Below, piece by piece: positions 1 through 8,610 of a stretch of 64,000 nt of DNA (within the stretch, counting starts at the first letter, position 1; every line of letters starts with the position of its first letter). The stretch comes from an uncultured Paracoccaceae bacterium. Its GTDB lineage: Bacteria; Pseudomonadota; Alphaproteobacteria; Rhodobacterales; Rhodobacteraceae. A program made the translations under genes and the position numbers. The stretch covers positions 43,956 through 107,955 of the forward strand of contig CANLND010000014.1 in NCBI GenBank assembly GCA_947492585.1, read 5' to 3'. The notes under the pieces are model-generated. The model searched no databases. It was given only the letters and a program-made list of their open reading frames with translations, and had not been told where the DNA came from.

Positions 1-320
1 GTTTTGACAGCGGTGCCCGGCAGGGCTGCGGCCAGCAAGGTATAAAGATTGGCCGCATTGGTGGCGGCAATCAACAGCTCGATGCGCGCGTCGCGACACA
101 GGCGCGCCAGTTCAAAAATGCAGCCCGGTGCTTTGGGCTGGCTCAGCGCTTTGACGGTGACATCTGCGGGCAGGCGCTCCAGCAGCTCACCGCGTTTGTC
201 CTGCAAAATCAAAAACGGCGTAAAGCGGCTGCGGTCCAGCCCTTGCAGCACCTTCAGGACCACGCCTTCGACGCCGCCGCTGGAAAAATGGGGAAGGAAA
301 AATGCGATATTTTTGGTCAC
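1..320 (-). CDS. Glycosyltransferase (GT4-like), N-terminal part, cut by the window edge
   Basis: An open frame runs from a GTG at 318-320 to the left edge, 106 codons, beginning MTKNIAFFLPHFSSGGVEG. A hydrophobic first strand followed by a glycine-rich loop is the usual opening of GT-B fold family 4 glycosyltransferases, and the rest (an LPADVTVKAL strand, an IAATNAANLYTLL helix) fits that half-domain. AAGGACGAG lies 5-9 bases before the GTG and there is no nearby in-frame ATG. It would add a sugar to a lipid-linked oligosaccharide on the cytoplasmic side of the inner membrane. The donor-binding C-domain lies outside the window, so donor and exact family cannot be told. It is divergent from the export operon starting at 507; the 186 bases between must hold both promoters. 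Confidence 0.6.
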   Translation of the reverse strand, partial: MTKNIAFFLPHFSSGGVEGVVLKVLQGLDRSRFTPFLILQDKRGELLERLPADVTVKALSQPKAPGCIFELARLCRDARIELLIAATNAANLYTLLAAALPGTAVK

Positions 321-506
321 TTGGTCTCGTCCTTGCCTGCCTGATCTGATTCTGGGGCGCTGCCTTGCGGCTCTTGTGCCATATCGGTGGTATTGCGACA
401 CCAGTTTAACTGCAAAACCTATTGTATTAACAAAATCTCTTCCCAATAAAGCCGGAACATCGTAACAGGCCAGCAACATCTTTTGCCTGTCAAACATGGA
501 GCGGCT

Positions 507-1691
507 ATGCGTTTTTTCAAGGGAGGCTTGGTGCTGGCCACATGTGTTGGACTGGCCCAGGCGGCGCTGGCACAGACCAGCGATTTTACATTGGCCCCCG
601 GGGATTTGGTGGATGTCTCTGTCTTTGCCCGACCGGATATTTCCCGCCAGTACCGGGTGCGTGCGGATGGCACGATTTCTTTGCATCTGGTTGGCGCCAT
701 TGCGGCCGCTGATCTGCTGCCTGCGGATCTGGAAACCGAAATTGAAGCGCGGCTGAGCGCGACCTTTAATGAACCCGTTTCCACCACGCTGGAAGTGGCC
801 GAATGGCGGCCTTTGACGGTGACGGGTGATGTGATGGAGCCGGGCGCTGTGCCGTTTCGACCGGGCACCGATGTGCGGATTGCGGTGGCCCTGTCGGGTG
901 GTTTTTTGCGCGGGCAACAGATGAGCGGTGACGCTTCCAGCAATATGCGCGTGCAGGCTGAGGTTGGGTATATCGAACAATATGAAGCCCAGCTGGCGGC
1001 TTTGCTGGCAGAACAGGACCGGCTGCGCGCGGATCAGGTGTCAGATCAGGCGCTGGCACAGATCACCGCATTGGTTGGCCCGACCGCCGCCCAAGAGCTG
1101 GCGGACAGTCAGGCGGATCTGGGGCGGGCACTGGTGGTGCAGGCCTCTTTGGAACACGACGCGCGCAGCGCGCAACGTGATCTGGCATCCGAAGAAGCCG
1201 AGGCCTATGCCCAGCGTCAGGCGGTGATTGGTGAACAGCTGGCGGTGACGCTGGAAGAGTTGGGCAAGCAGCAAGAGCTGCTGGAGCGCGGCATTGCGGT
1301 CTCTTCGGCGCTGTTGGATTTGCGTCAGGACGCGGCCAGCCTGCGCAGCGATGAGTTGGAAGCGCTGGGGCTGGAGTCTGCGGCGCGCCAAAAAGTGGAT
1401 CGTTCGGTGACAGGTCAGCGTCTGGCGGAAGCCACCCAAGCCCGCGACCGGGCCACCCGTCTGGCGGATGTGCAGGCGGAAATTGTGGAGTTGCAAACCC
1501 AGATCACGGAGTCACGCGGCTTTGTGGTGGCTTTTGGCGGCAGCGCCATGCTGGGAGAAAACGATGAGGCACGCCAAAGCTATGTGATTTTCCGCCGTCA
1601 GGGGGATGAGGTTCTACAGATGCAGGGCACGGCCGATATGTTGTTACACCCCGGTGATATTGTCGACGTAACTGTTTCATACGCGCCCTAA
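507..1691 (+). CDS. ExoF-like polysaccharide export protein (OPX family, periplasmic)
   Basis: This 394-residue protein starts at ATG 507 with GGAG 8 bases upstream; a longer frame from a TTG at 483 lacks such a site. Residues 1-24 form a signal peptide ending near QAALAQ, with no lipobox. Residues 25-85 are the polysaccharide export domain (LAPGDLVDVSVF, VRADGTISLHLVG), followed by an SLBB-type segment (VTGDVMEPGAVPF). A long Glu/Ala/Gln-rich coiled coil spans about 150-320, and a second export strand (LLHPGDIVDVTV) closes the protein. This order matches rhizobial ExoF rather than Wza, which lacks the coiled coil. Its role would be to link the inner-membrane polymer machinery to the outer membrane. 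It heads an operon that runs to 10685 with very short gaps. Confidence 0.82.
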   Translation: MRFFKGGLVLATCVGLAQAALAQTSDFTLAPGDLVDVSVFARPDISRQYRVRADGTISLHLVGAIAAADLLPADLETEIEARLSATFNEPVSTTLEVAEWRPLTVTGDVMEPGAVPFRPGTDVRIAVALSGGFLRGQQMSGDASSNMRVQAEVGYIEQYEAQLAALLAEQDRLRADQVSDQALAQITALVGPTAAQELADSQADLGRALVVQASLEHDARSAQRDLASEEAEAYAQRQAVIGEQLAVTLEELGKQQELLERGIAVSSALLDLRQDAASLRSDELEALGLESAARQKVDRSVTGQRLAEATQARDRATRLADVQAEIVELQTQITESRGFVVAFGGSAMLGENDEARQSYVIFRRQGDEVLQMQGTADMLLHPGDIVDVTVSYAP

Positions 1692-1696
1692 CAAAG

Positions 1697-3061
1697 ATGA
1701 GCCGGATGTTTCTTTTTGCGACCTTGCGCCAGCTGGCTGTGATGCTTTTGCTGGGCGTCACACTGGCGGCCACGCCTGCAGCGGCGGTGGACCTGAGCCA
1801 GATCACGGCCAAACCAAATCCGCGGCTGGGCCTGTCCTTTCCCGGCGCGAACCCGGCCAATTACAGCGCCATCGCGGATGCAGGCATTGGCGTGGTGCGC
1901 ATTTCGGCGGCCTGGAAACGGATTGAACCCCGCCGGGGCCGGTTTGATTTTTCCGGGTTGGACCGCCGGGTGCGGGGCTTGCAGAAGCTGGGGCTGACGC
2001 CGTTCATTACATTTGAATCCAATGCCAATTGGGCGACCCAGAAACGCACTCAGAAGGTTAAGAACGCCACCCCAAAACACGCCGAACGCTGGGCGCATTT
2101 TATCACCACGGTGGTGGCGCGCTATGACGGTGACGGGCAGGATGATATGCCCGGGCTGATCCGCCCGGTGCGCTATTGGCAGGTGGCCAATGAATGGGTG
2201 AGCGATCGCAACAAATCTGGCGGCTGGGCCAGTTCTGCGGACGATCTGATCCGCTATGTCACAGTGGCGCGGGATGCGGTGAAGGCCGAGCAGCGCAATG
2301 CTATTTTTGTGATGGGCGGCATGGCGGCCTTTAATATGGATGTGCTGCTGGTGGCGCGCGACAAACGGTCATTTGAGGTGCGCCAAAGCTGGAGTGCCAC
2401 CTCAGAAACCGTGGCCTCGCAGCGTGAGATGCGTGGCGCGCAGATTTCCCAATTTATCGATACTCAGGTGATGCCGGTGCTGACCAAAGCGCCGTTTGAT
2501 ATGGCTTCGGTGCATTTATATGGCCCGGAAAACCGTGATGCGGCCCGGCTGGCGATGATGCGTCGGGTCACGGGCAAGCCGGTGCTGTCTTCGGAATGTG
2601 GCGGGCCAACCCTGGATTACGGCGGCACCTATTCCGAGGCCGAGCATTTTCGCGCAGTGATCGAACGCAATCTGAATGTGCTGGCGGCGGGCGCGCGGTT
2701 CTGCCTGTGGTTCCGTCTGGGCGAAGCCAAAGGCAGCACCTATGGCAACCGCCGCACCGCGCTATATGACACCAAAGCCCAACCCAAAGCCGGGGTTTAT
2801 GCCTATCGCGCCCTGGCCCGGTTGATCGACGCTGACGCGCGCATTTCGGTGGTGGGTCCTGGCCATTACCGCATTCGCCGCGGCGCGGGCCAAAGTATTT
2901 CGATTGCCTGGGGGGCCGCTGCCGCTGGCCTGCGGTCGCAGTCTGACATGCTGTGCCTTTCTGATGCTAAACGTGGCCAGTTGACGGCCAACCCCGCTTC
3001 GTGTTCCAGCGCTGCAATGACTTTTGCCGGCGCTGGCCTAACGTCCCTCTTGTCCCCGTAA
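1697..3061 (+). CDS. Secreted glycoside hydrolase of the TIM-barrel clan (GH5/GH39-like)
   Basis: A 454-residue protein with a signal peptide (cut near TPAAAVD). The barrel shows the two catalytic glutamates expected of a retaining clan GH-A enzyme: acid/base in WQVANEW (about residue 171) and a nucleophile candidate in VLSSECGGP (about 300). The opening RLGLSFPG and the strand VVRISAAWKRIEP are typical of the first barrel strands. It begins five bases after the exoF-like stop and is followed by the chain-length gene, so it is probably co-expressed with polymer assembly. Hydrolases in this position usually trim or release the nascent polymer in the periplasm. Substrate and exact GH family are not recognisable by eye. 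The C-terminal 80 residues (LIDADARISVV onward) look like a small beta domain. Confidence 0.75.
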   Translation: MSRMFLFATLRQLAVMLLLGVTLAATPAAAVDLSQITAKPNPRLGLSFPGANPANYSAIADAGIGVVRISAAWKRIEPRRGRFDFSGLDRRVRGLQKLGLTPFITFESNANWATQKRTQKVKNATPKHAERWAHFITTVVARYDGDGQDDMPGLIRPVRYWQVANEWVSDRNKSGGWASSADDLIRYVTVARDAVKAEQRNAIFVMGGMAAFNMDVLLVARDKRSFEVRQSWSATSETVASQREMRGAQISQFIDTQVMPVLTKAPFDMASVHLYGPENRDAARLAMMRRVTGKPVLSSECGGPTLDYGGTYSEAEHFRAVIERNLNVLAAGARFCLWFRLGEAKGSTYGNRRTALYDTKAQPKAGVYAYRALARLIDADARISVVGPGHYRIRRGAGQSISIAWGAAAAGLRSQSDMLCLSDAKRGQLTANPASCSSAAMTFAGAGLTSLLSP

Positions 3062-3070
3062 AGATGCCTT

Positions 3071-4747
3071 ATGCTGACCCATTACATTGAACTTCTCAGC
3101 TTTTATCGTCGCAACATTGTCAGGACTGCCCTGATTTCGGGCGCGGGTGCTTTGGTGCTCAGCCTGTTGTTGCTGCGGGAAATGCCGATTTATGAATCGA
3201 CCGTGACCATGAACATGCAGCCTTCACTGGAAGAGCTGCAGTTCAACAATGCCTTTTTGGGCGTGAGCCAGTTCAACCCGGCCACGATCATTGCCCAGAC
3301 CCATATCGAAAACCTGCTGTCGCGCCCCATTGCGGGACGGGCGATTGATATTTTGGTCAGTGAAAACGGCGGTGATCTGCCGGCGGAACCACCGACCTTG
3401 ATGGATCATATCCGCATGGGGGCCTTCAAAACTCTGCGGATCCTCAATTCGGGGTATTTTGTGGAACTGCCCGAGCGGGAGATTTTCATCAACGATCTGA
3501 TCAGCGCCACCAAGATCGAGATCGTGGAAGGGTCGTATATTTTGCAGGTCTCGGTGTCTTATACCGATCCGGTGATTGCAGCGGCGGCGTCAAATGCGCT
3601 GGCACGGGCCTATATTGAACACACACAAGAAGAGTTCAACGCGGATGCCACACGGGTGGATGCGACATTGCAGGCGGTGCAGGAAGAGGGCATTGCCCGA
3701 CTGAACAAGATGCTGGAAGAGCGCCGTGTCGTCGAAACGCGTCTGGGCATTTCCAGTATTTCCAATGAACGCACCTATCGTCAGGACAACCGCAGTGCCG
3801 CGCGCACTGCGCTGGAAGAGGCGGGTGTCGATCTGCTGGAACGTCAATCGCAATTGGATGCGGTCGTGGATGCGCTGGCCAGCGAAGGGGATGCAGGCAT
3901 TGCCCGTCAGCTGCGTCAGGATCTGGTCGAAGTCCGCGGGGCCATTGCCGGCGCGCGGGTGCGCCAACAACAGCGCCGTGAAAACCTGATCGAAGCCGAA
4001 GCGGCCCTGCGGGATCTGGACCGGGCACAAGAAGCCTTTGTGGATGTGGACCAACGCATTCTGGAAATCCGCACCGATCTGACAGAACTGCAAGAACGGC
4101 GCATTCAGATTGATCTGGCGCGCAACGCCCGCCTGTCACAGGTGCGGATCATCAGCGATGCAGAGCCGCCGGTCTATCCAAAATTCCCCAAAGTGCTGAT
4201 CAATACGATCGTGGGCTTTATTGTGGGGGGCATTCTGGTGATGGTGCCGATCTTTGGTCGCGATGCTTTGGGCAACCGCCTGCGCACCACCGAAGACCTG
4301 CGCGGCGTGTTTGGCCGTCGCACCTTGCCGCGGCTGACCGCAGATCTGTTGCGCAGCGCCCGTGCTGTGGTGGATCGCAACCAACGCCCCTCCGCTGAGC
4401 TGAAAGCCTATGCAGAACAGGTCGGACAGCGCATCGCATCCGAAGGCGCCAAACGCTGGCCCACGGATACGCTGTATGTCACCACCATGGACAGCACCGG
4501 CAAAGCAGGGGATCTGAAACTGGTGCTGCAAGCCGTGGTGCAGATTCTGGAGCGCAAAGACGCCTCGGGGGAAGTGCTGCCGGTTGAGGCGCTGGTGCCG
4601 ATTTCCAAAACATCAGATTGGACTGCGCTGAGCAAACGCCATGTGGTGATTGGCCTCACGGCGGGGGCCACTGCCCAGCCCGACGCCGAAAGCCTGGCAG
4701 GAGATGGCCAGACGGATGGCACTTCATATGCGGTGATGCTGGCATGA
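3071..4747 (+). CDS. Polysaccharide co-polymerase (Wzz/GumC type) with a degenerate, truncated kinase-like tail
   Basis: A 558-residue chain-length protein. It has a first membrane segment at about 17-36, a Wzz-type periplasmic domain, a long coiled coil at about 190-360 and a second membrane segment at about 376-396 after the proline-containing VYPKFPKVLI. Proteins with this layout sit in the inner membrane and set polymer length with the polymerase. The roughly 90 residues from DTLYVTTMDSTGKAGDLK look like the start of a BY-kinase P-loop fold, but the Walker A consensus (GxGKT/S) is absent and the domain stops early, so I infer a dead remnant. It is in the same operon as the ExoF-like gene, and its stop overlaps the next start (ATGA). 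Confidence 0.82.
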   Translation: MLTHYIELLSFYRRNIVRTALISGAGALVLSLLLLREMPIYESTVTMNMQPSLEELQFNNAFLGVSQFNPATIIAQTHIENLLSRPIAGRAIDILVSENGGDLPAEPPTLMDHIRMGAFKTLRILNSGYFVELPEREIFINDLISATKIEIVEGSYILQVSVSYTDPVIAAAASNALARAYIEHTQEEFNADATRVDATLQAVQEEGIARLNKMLEERRVVETRLGISSISNERTYRQDNRSAARTALEEAGVDLLERQSQLDAVVDALASEGDAGIARQLRQDLVEVRGAIAGARVRQQQRRENLIEAEAALRDLDRAQEAFVDVDQRILEIRTDLTELQERRIQIDLARNARLSQVRIISDAEPPVYPKFPKVLINTIVGFIVGGILVMVPIFGRDALGNRLRTTEDLRGVFGRRTLPRLTADLLRSARAVVDRNQRPSAELKAYAEQVGQRIASEGAKRWPTDTLYVTTMDSTGKAGDLKLVLQAVVQILERKDASGEVLPVEALVPISKTSDWTALSKRHVVIGLTAGATAQPDAESLAGDGQTDGTSYAVMLA

Positions 4748-6000
4748 CCCTGGCTGCTGCCGCTGCTCACAGATCCACCGCGCGCGGCGCAACGCCGTTT
4801 AATCGCCGGCGGGCGCGCAAAGCGGCGTTTCGCCGCGCGGCTTTGTGGGGCGGTGGCGGCGTTGTTGCGGCTCTGATGCTGGCTGTTTTGGGCTTTTTGT
4901 TCACCGGGGCTGTGCTGGCCCTGATGGGCTGTGTGCTGGCGCTGCGGAGCCTGCATCACCCCGGCGGTGTGCCTATATTGGTGTATCACAGCGTGAGCCC
5001 TCAGGCCGAGTGGCTGCCCTGGGCCAAAAACACCTCTATTCGCCCCGAGGTGCTGCGCTGCCATTTGCGGGCCCTCAAGGCCGGTGGCTGGACGGTGATT
5101 TCAACCCTGGATCTGATCCACGCGCGCCAGACCGGGGCGGCGCTGCCGCGCCGGGCGGTGGTGTTGCAGTTTGATGATGCCTATCTGGACAACTACCTGT
5201 TTGCTGCGCCCATTCTGCGCGAATTTAACGCCCCGGCGATGATCTTTGCCTCGAGTGATTTTATTGCCCCCGGCGAAGATCTGCGCGATGCGGCCCGCTC
5301 TGGTCCGCCCGAAGGCTGGGCGGGCTATATGAACGCTGCTGAGCTGCGCGCACTGGATGCGGATCCGCTGTTTGACATCGAAGCCCATGGCACCAACCAC
5401 GCCCGTATTCCGGTGGGCGAAACAGCAGGGGACACCGTGGCCGAGGGGGATTGGAAGCGCCATGCGCCATTGTCCTGGGCCAATGAGACGGGGGATAAAT
5501 CCACCTGGTATCTGGCAAAATCTCCGCCCGAAGGTCTGACCGCGGGCAGTGTTTTGCCGCGCCACGACTCGGCGCTGGCGGGGCATTGGTGGCGGGACGG
5601 AACATGCGAAACCGAGGCCGAATTTGCCACCCGTGTCGGCACCATGCTGGCCGAGGCGCACAGCCGTCTGGGCGCCATTTTGGGCCGCGCACCGCGGGTC
5701 ATGGCCTGGCCGTTTGACCGCTGCACCAATGTGTCGATTGCCGCTGCCAAAGAGGCTGGATTTGACGCGGTGACCGGGGGCGCAGGCGAAAACCGTACTG
5801 ACGAAGACCCCACGATCCTCAGCCGTGCGCATGTGCAGGATTACGCCTTTGGCGCGGGGCCGTTGTGGCTGGAAGGTCTGGCAACCTGGGCGCGGGCCCA
5901 TTCGGCGGCCGGACATTGGCATTGGCATGTGGTGACGGTGCTGGCGGCGCGCGCGCGTAAGCGCAAGTTTGGCGCCACGGGATATGGGCGCGCATCATGA
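4744..6000 (+). CDS. Membrane-anchored polysaccharide deacetylase (CE4/NodB-like)
   Basis: I choose ATG 4744, which overlaps the previous stop as ATGA and gives 418 residues; an upstream TTG in frame would overlap 126 bases. A basic N-terminus precedes two hydrophobic stretches (about 35-75) that should hold it in the inner membrane. The CE4 fold follows: ILVYHSVSP, metal-binding LQFDDAYLDNY, the His pair in AHGTNHARI and a third motif in MAWPFDRC. An insertion of roughly 120 residues separates motifs 2 and 3. Such enzymes remove acetyl groups from N- or O-acetylated sugars in the growing or exported polymer. The place between a chain-length gene and a polymerase gene supports a tailoring role. 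The substrate is unknown. Confidence 0.82.
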   Translation: MTLAAAAAHRSTARGATPFNRRRARKAAFRRAALWGGGGVVAALMLAVLGFLFTGAVLALMGCVLALRSLHHPGGVPILVYHSVSPQAEWLPWAKNTSIRPEVLRCHLRALKAGGWTVISTLDLIHARQTGAALPRRAVVLQFDDAYLDNYLFAAPILREFNAPAMIFASSDFIAPGEDLRDAARSGPPEGWAGYMNAAELRALDADPLFDIEAHGTNHARIPVGETAGDTVAEGDWKRHAPLSWANETGDKSTWYLAKSPPEGLTAGSVLPRHDSALAGHWWRDGTCETEAEFATRVGTMLAEAHSRLGAILGRAPRVMAWPFDRCTNVSIAAAKEAGFDAVTGGAGENRTDEDPTILSRAHVQDYAFGAGPLWLEGLATWARAHSAAGHWHWHVVTVLAARARKRKFGATGYGRAS

Positions 6001-7388
6001 GCTCTACGAGCCCAAAAGCCCCAAAACAAACCCTGATTTGCGGGGGGCTGGGCAGTCTGTTGGCTGTGGGTGTGGGGCTGGTGACCCACCCGGTGCTGTC
6101 GGTGGCGCTGCCGATTGCCTTGCTGATGGGAATTTGGCTGTTCATGCAGCCCTTTTTGGGCGTGTTGTCGCTGGCGGTTTTTGCCCATTTGGATGCGGTG
6201 GAAAAGCTGCTGTTTGGCTTTTTGCCGCTGTCGTATTTCAAACTCACTGCGGCGGCCACGGCGGTGGTTTTGTTTTTGCGCGGCGCGCAGATGCGGCCGC
6301 AGATCACCATATTGTTGCGCGAACCGGTGGCGGTTTTAGGGTTTTTGTTTCTGGTTCTGTCCTTTGTCAGCGCGGTGTTTTCCGCCAATAAAGGTCTCGC
6401 GCTGGATGCGCTGAAAACCTATATCAGCCTCTATCTTTTGATGGCGCTGGTGATCGCCTTTGCCGATACGCCGCGCCGGATCACCTTGTTGCTGTATGCG
6501 CTGGCGGCGACCTCGCTGGGCTCGGCGCTGTTGTTGTTTCTGGATCTCTTTGCCGGCATCAGCATCGCCCAGGCTGATGCCGCCACCACGGCGCGCACCT
6601 CGGAAGGGTTTGATCGCTCGTCTGGCGGGTCGGACTATAACCCCACTACGGCGGCCTCGATGTTGCTGACGGGGGTGATTTTTGCGCTGGTGCACGCGTT
6701 GGAAAGCCCAAAACTGCGGATGGTGATGCTGGCGACGCTGGCGATTGGCACCATGGCGGTGATCTTGTCTTTTGCCCGCTCTGCGGTGGTGGGCTATGCG
6801 ATCATCGTGTTGCTGTTGATGTGGCGCTATCGCAAGGAAAAACTCCTGCCGCTGGCCCTGATTGGGGGCATGTTTGCGCTGCTGCTGGCGCTGCCGTTCA
6901 TTCCGGCGGAATACTGGGAGCGGATCGGCTCTATTTTTGGCGGCAGCGGCGGCGATTGGACGCTGGGGCGGCGGCTGAGCTATAATATCATCGGCCTTGA
7001 TCTGTTGTGGAAGAACCCGTTTTTGGGCGTGGGGCCGGGCAATTTCCCGCATCACTTTATCGACCCTGAATATCGCTATTTGCCGGGGCGGACCCTGTTG
7101 GGGCGTGAGTTGCACAATATGTTCCTGTCGGTGTCTGTGCAGCTGGGGCTGGCGTCGCTGTCGTTCTTTGGCATGCTGGGCTATGGTCTGGCGCGGGTGA
7201 GGGCGGTGGCGCGGGCCCCCAAGACGCCGCAGATGCGGGTGCTGGCGCTGTCTTTGGGCTATGCCTTTGGCGCCTATCTGATTGTCAGCCTGTTCCTGCC
7301 CAATGAATTCACCAAATACACCTGGCTGTTGGCGGCGCAATGTGCGGCGCTGTATCAGGTCAATAAACGCATGGAGAGCCCCACATGA
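5997..7388 (+). CDS. O-antigen ligase/polymerase family membrane protein (Wzy/WaaL-like)
   Basis: A 463-residue protein made almost entirely of hydrophobic helices (about 12), with one large periplasmic loop at about 290-385. That loop carries the family signature ELHNMFLSVSVQLG and an upstream GVGPGNFPHHF segment. The His-Asn pair followed by a hydrophobic helix is typical of the Wzy_C/WaaL domain, which joins lipid-linked oligosaccharide units. Start and stop overlap both neighbours by four bases (ATGA), so translation is probably coupled. With a deacetylase upstream and glycosyltransferases downstream, polymerase is more likely than lipid A ligase, but sequence alone does not separate the two. 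Confidence 0.83.
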   Translation: MSSTSPKAPKQTLICGGLGSLLAVGVGLVTHPVLSVALPIALLMGIWLFMQPFLGVLSLAVFAHLDAVEKLLFGFLPLSYFKLTAAATAVVLFLRGAQMRPQITILLREPVAVLGFLFLVLSFVSAVFSANKGLALDALKTYISLYLLMALVIAFADTPRRITLLLYALAATSLGSALLLFLDLFAGISIAQADAATTARTSEGFDRSSGGSDYNPTTAASMLLTGVIFALVHALESPKLRMVMLATLAIGTMAVILSFARSAVVGYAIIVLLLMWRYRKEKLLPLALIGGMFALLLALPFIPAEYWERIGSIFGGSGGDWTLGRRLSYNIIGLDLLWKNPFLGVGPGNFPHHFIDPEYRYLPGRTLLGRELHNMFLSVSVQLGLASLSFFGMLGYGLARVRAVARAPKTPQMRVLALSLGYAFGAYLIVSLFLPNEFTKYTWLLAAQCAALYQVNKRMESPT

Positions 7389-8590
7389 AGATGCTTGTGG
7401 TGGTGAGCGAATTTCCCAAGATCACCGAGACCTTCGCCTATCGCAATATCGTGGAATATGACCGTCTGGGCCATGAACCCTGGCTGTTCCACATCAAACC
7501 CTTTCGCAAAAACGACACGGTGCATGGGTTTTTCCAACCGATGATGGGGCGGGTGTTCAGCCTGCCGTATTTTGGCCGCAAGACGGTGCTGCCGTTTCTG
7601 GCAGAATGGGCGCGCGCGCCGTTGAAAATGGCGCGGCTGACCGCGCGGCTGGTGGCGGCCCATTGGCGCGAACCCAAACGCGGGGTGGCGGTGGCGGCTC
7701 TGTTCCCCAAAGCCGTGGCGCTGGGACGCTGGAGCCGCAGCCGCGGCATCGAACATATCCACGGTGAATTTGCCGGCCATCCGGCCAATGCCGCCTATAT
7801 CGCGGCACAGGTTGCAGGCGTGCCGTTCAGTTTCACCGCCCATGCCAATGATATTTTTGTCAGTCAGGCGATGCTGGTCGAAAAAGCCCAAGCGGCCCGT
7901 TTTGTGCGGTCGATCAGCACATATAACATCCGGTACCTGAGCGAACTGAAGGGATTTCCCACTCAGGATCTGCGCCTGATCCGCTGTGGCGTGACGCCTG
8001 AAATCACCCAGGTTCCCGCACCAGATGCGCCGGATGAAACTGGCTTGCGCATCTTATATGTCGGCTCTCTTATTCGCAAAAAAGGCGTGACCCACCTGTT
8101 GGACGCCCTGTCGCGTCTGCCCGCAGATATGGCGTGGCGCGCGCGTATTGTTGGCGGCGGGGATCTGGCTGATGCGCTGGCGGCGCAGGCGCAGGCCCTG
8201 GGCCTGTCAGAGCGGATCACATTCGAAGGCCCCCAGCCGGCCGAAGCTGTGGCCGAGGCGCACCGCTGGGCCCATGTTCTGGTGGTGCCGTCCATCATTG
8301 GCACCGCAGGCCGCGTCGAAGGCATTCCGGTGGTGTTGATGGAGGCCATGGGTCACGGTCGTGCGGTGATTGCCAGTGCGCTGTCTGGCATTCCTGAATT
8401 GGTCGAAGACGGCGTGACCGGCTGGCTGACCGAGGCTGGCGACGCCGATGCCATTGCAACCGCGCTGACCGATATGTCCAAGGACTGGCCACAGGCGGCC
8501 CTGCGGGCGGCGGCGGGTCAGGCCCGGATCCGTGACGAATATCTTATTTCTGACAATGCCCGCGCGCTTGCCGCGGAAATGAACCGCTGA
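7385..8590 (+). CDS. Glycosyltransferase family 4
   Basis: A 401-residue GT-B enzyme. The N-domain begins MKMLVVVSEFPKITETF, the HIHGEFAGHPA and FTAHANDIF loops are typical of the acceptor side, and the C-domain begins at ILYVGSLIRKKGV (about 222). The EX7E-like donor motif is EGIPVVLMEAMGHGRAV with SGIPELV after it. The STETF-like opening and the HGEFAG region recall colanic-acid WcaL-type enzymes. It would transfer one sugar to the lipid-linked repeat unit in the cytoplasm. It is translationally coupled to the polymerase gene through an ATGA overlap. Confidence 0.85.
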   Translation: MKMLVVVSEFPKITETFAYRNIVEYDRLGHEPWLFHIKPFRKNDTVHGFFQPMMGRVFSLPYFGRKTVLPFLAEWARAPLKMARLTARLVAAHWREPKRGVAVAALFPKAVALGRWSRSRGIEHIHGEFAGHPANAAYIAAQVAGVPFSFTAHANDIFVSQAMLVEKAQAARFVRSISTYNIRYLSELKGFPTQDLRLIRCGVTPEITQVPAPDAPDETGLRILYVGSLIRKKGVTHLLDALSRLPADMAWRARIVGGGDLADALAAQAQALGLSERITFEGPQPAEAVAEAHRWAHVLVVPSIIGTAGRVEGIPVVLMEAMGHGRAVIASALSGIPELVEDGVTGWLTEAGDADAIATALTDMSKDWPQAALRAAAGQARIRDEYLISDNARALAAEMNR

Positions 8591-8610
8591 CCCAAAGGAT
8601 CTGTTCTCTT

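Noticed and set aside
6336..7340. 334-codon open frame on the minus strand inside the polymerase gene
   Set aside because: Its translation is Gln/Arg/His-rich, the mirror of hydrophobic codons in the true gene. It has no ribosome site and the plus-strand gene fits its operon through ATGA overlaps.
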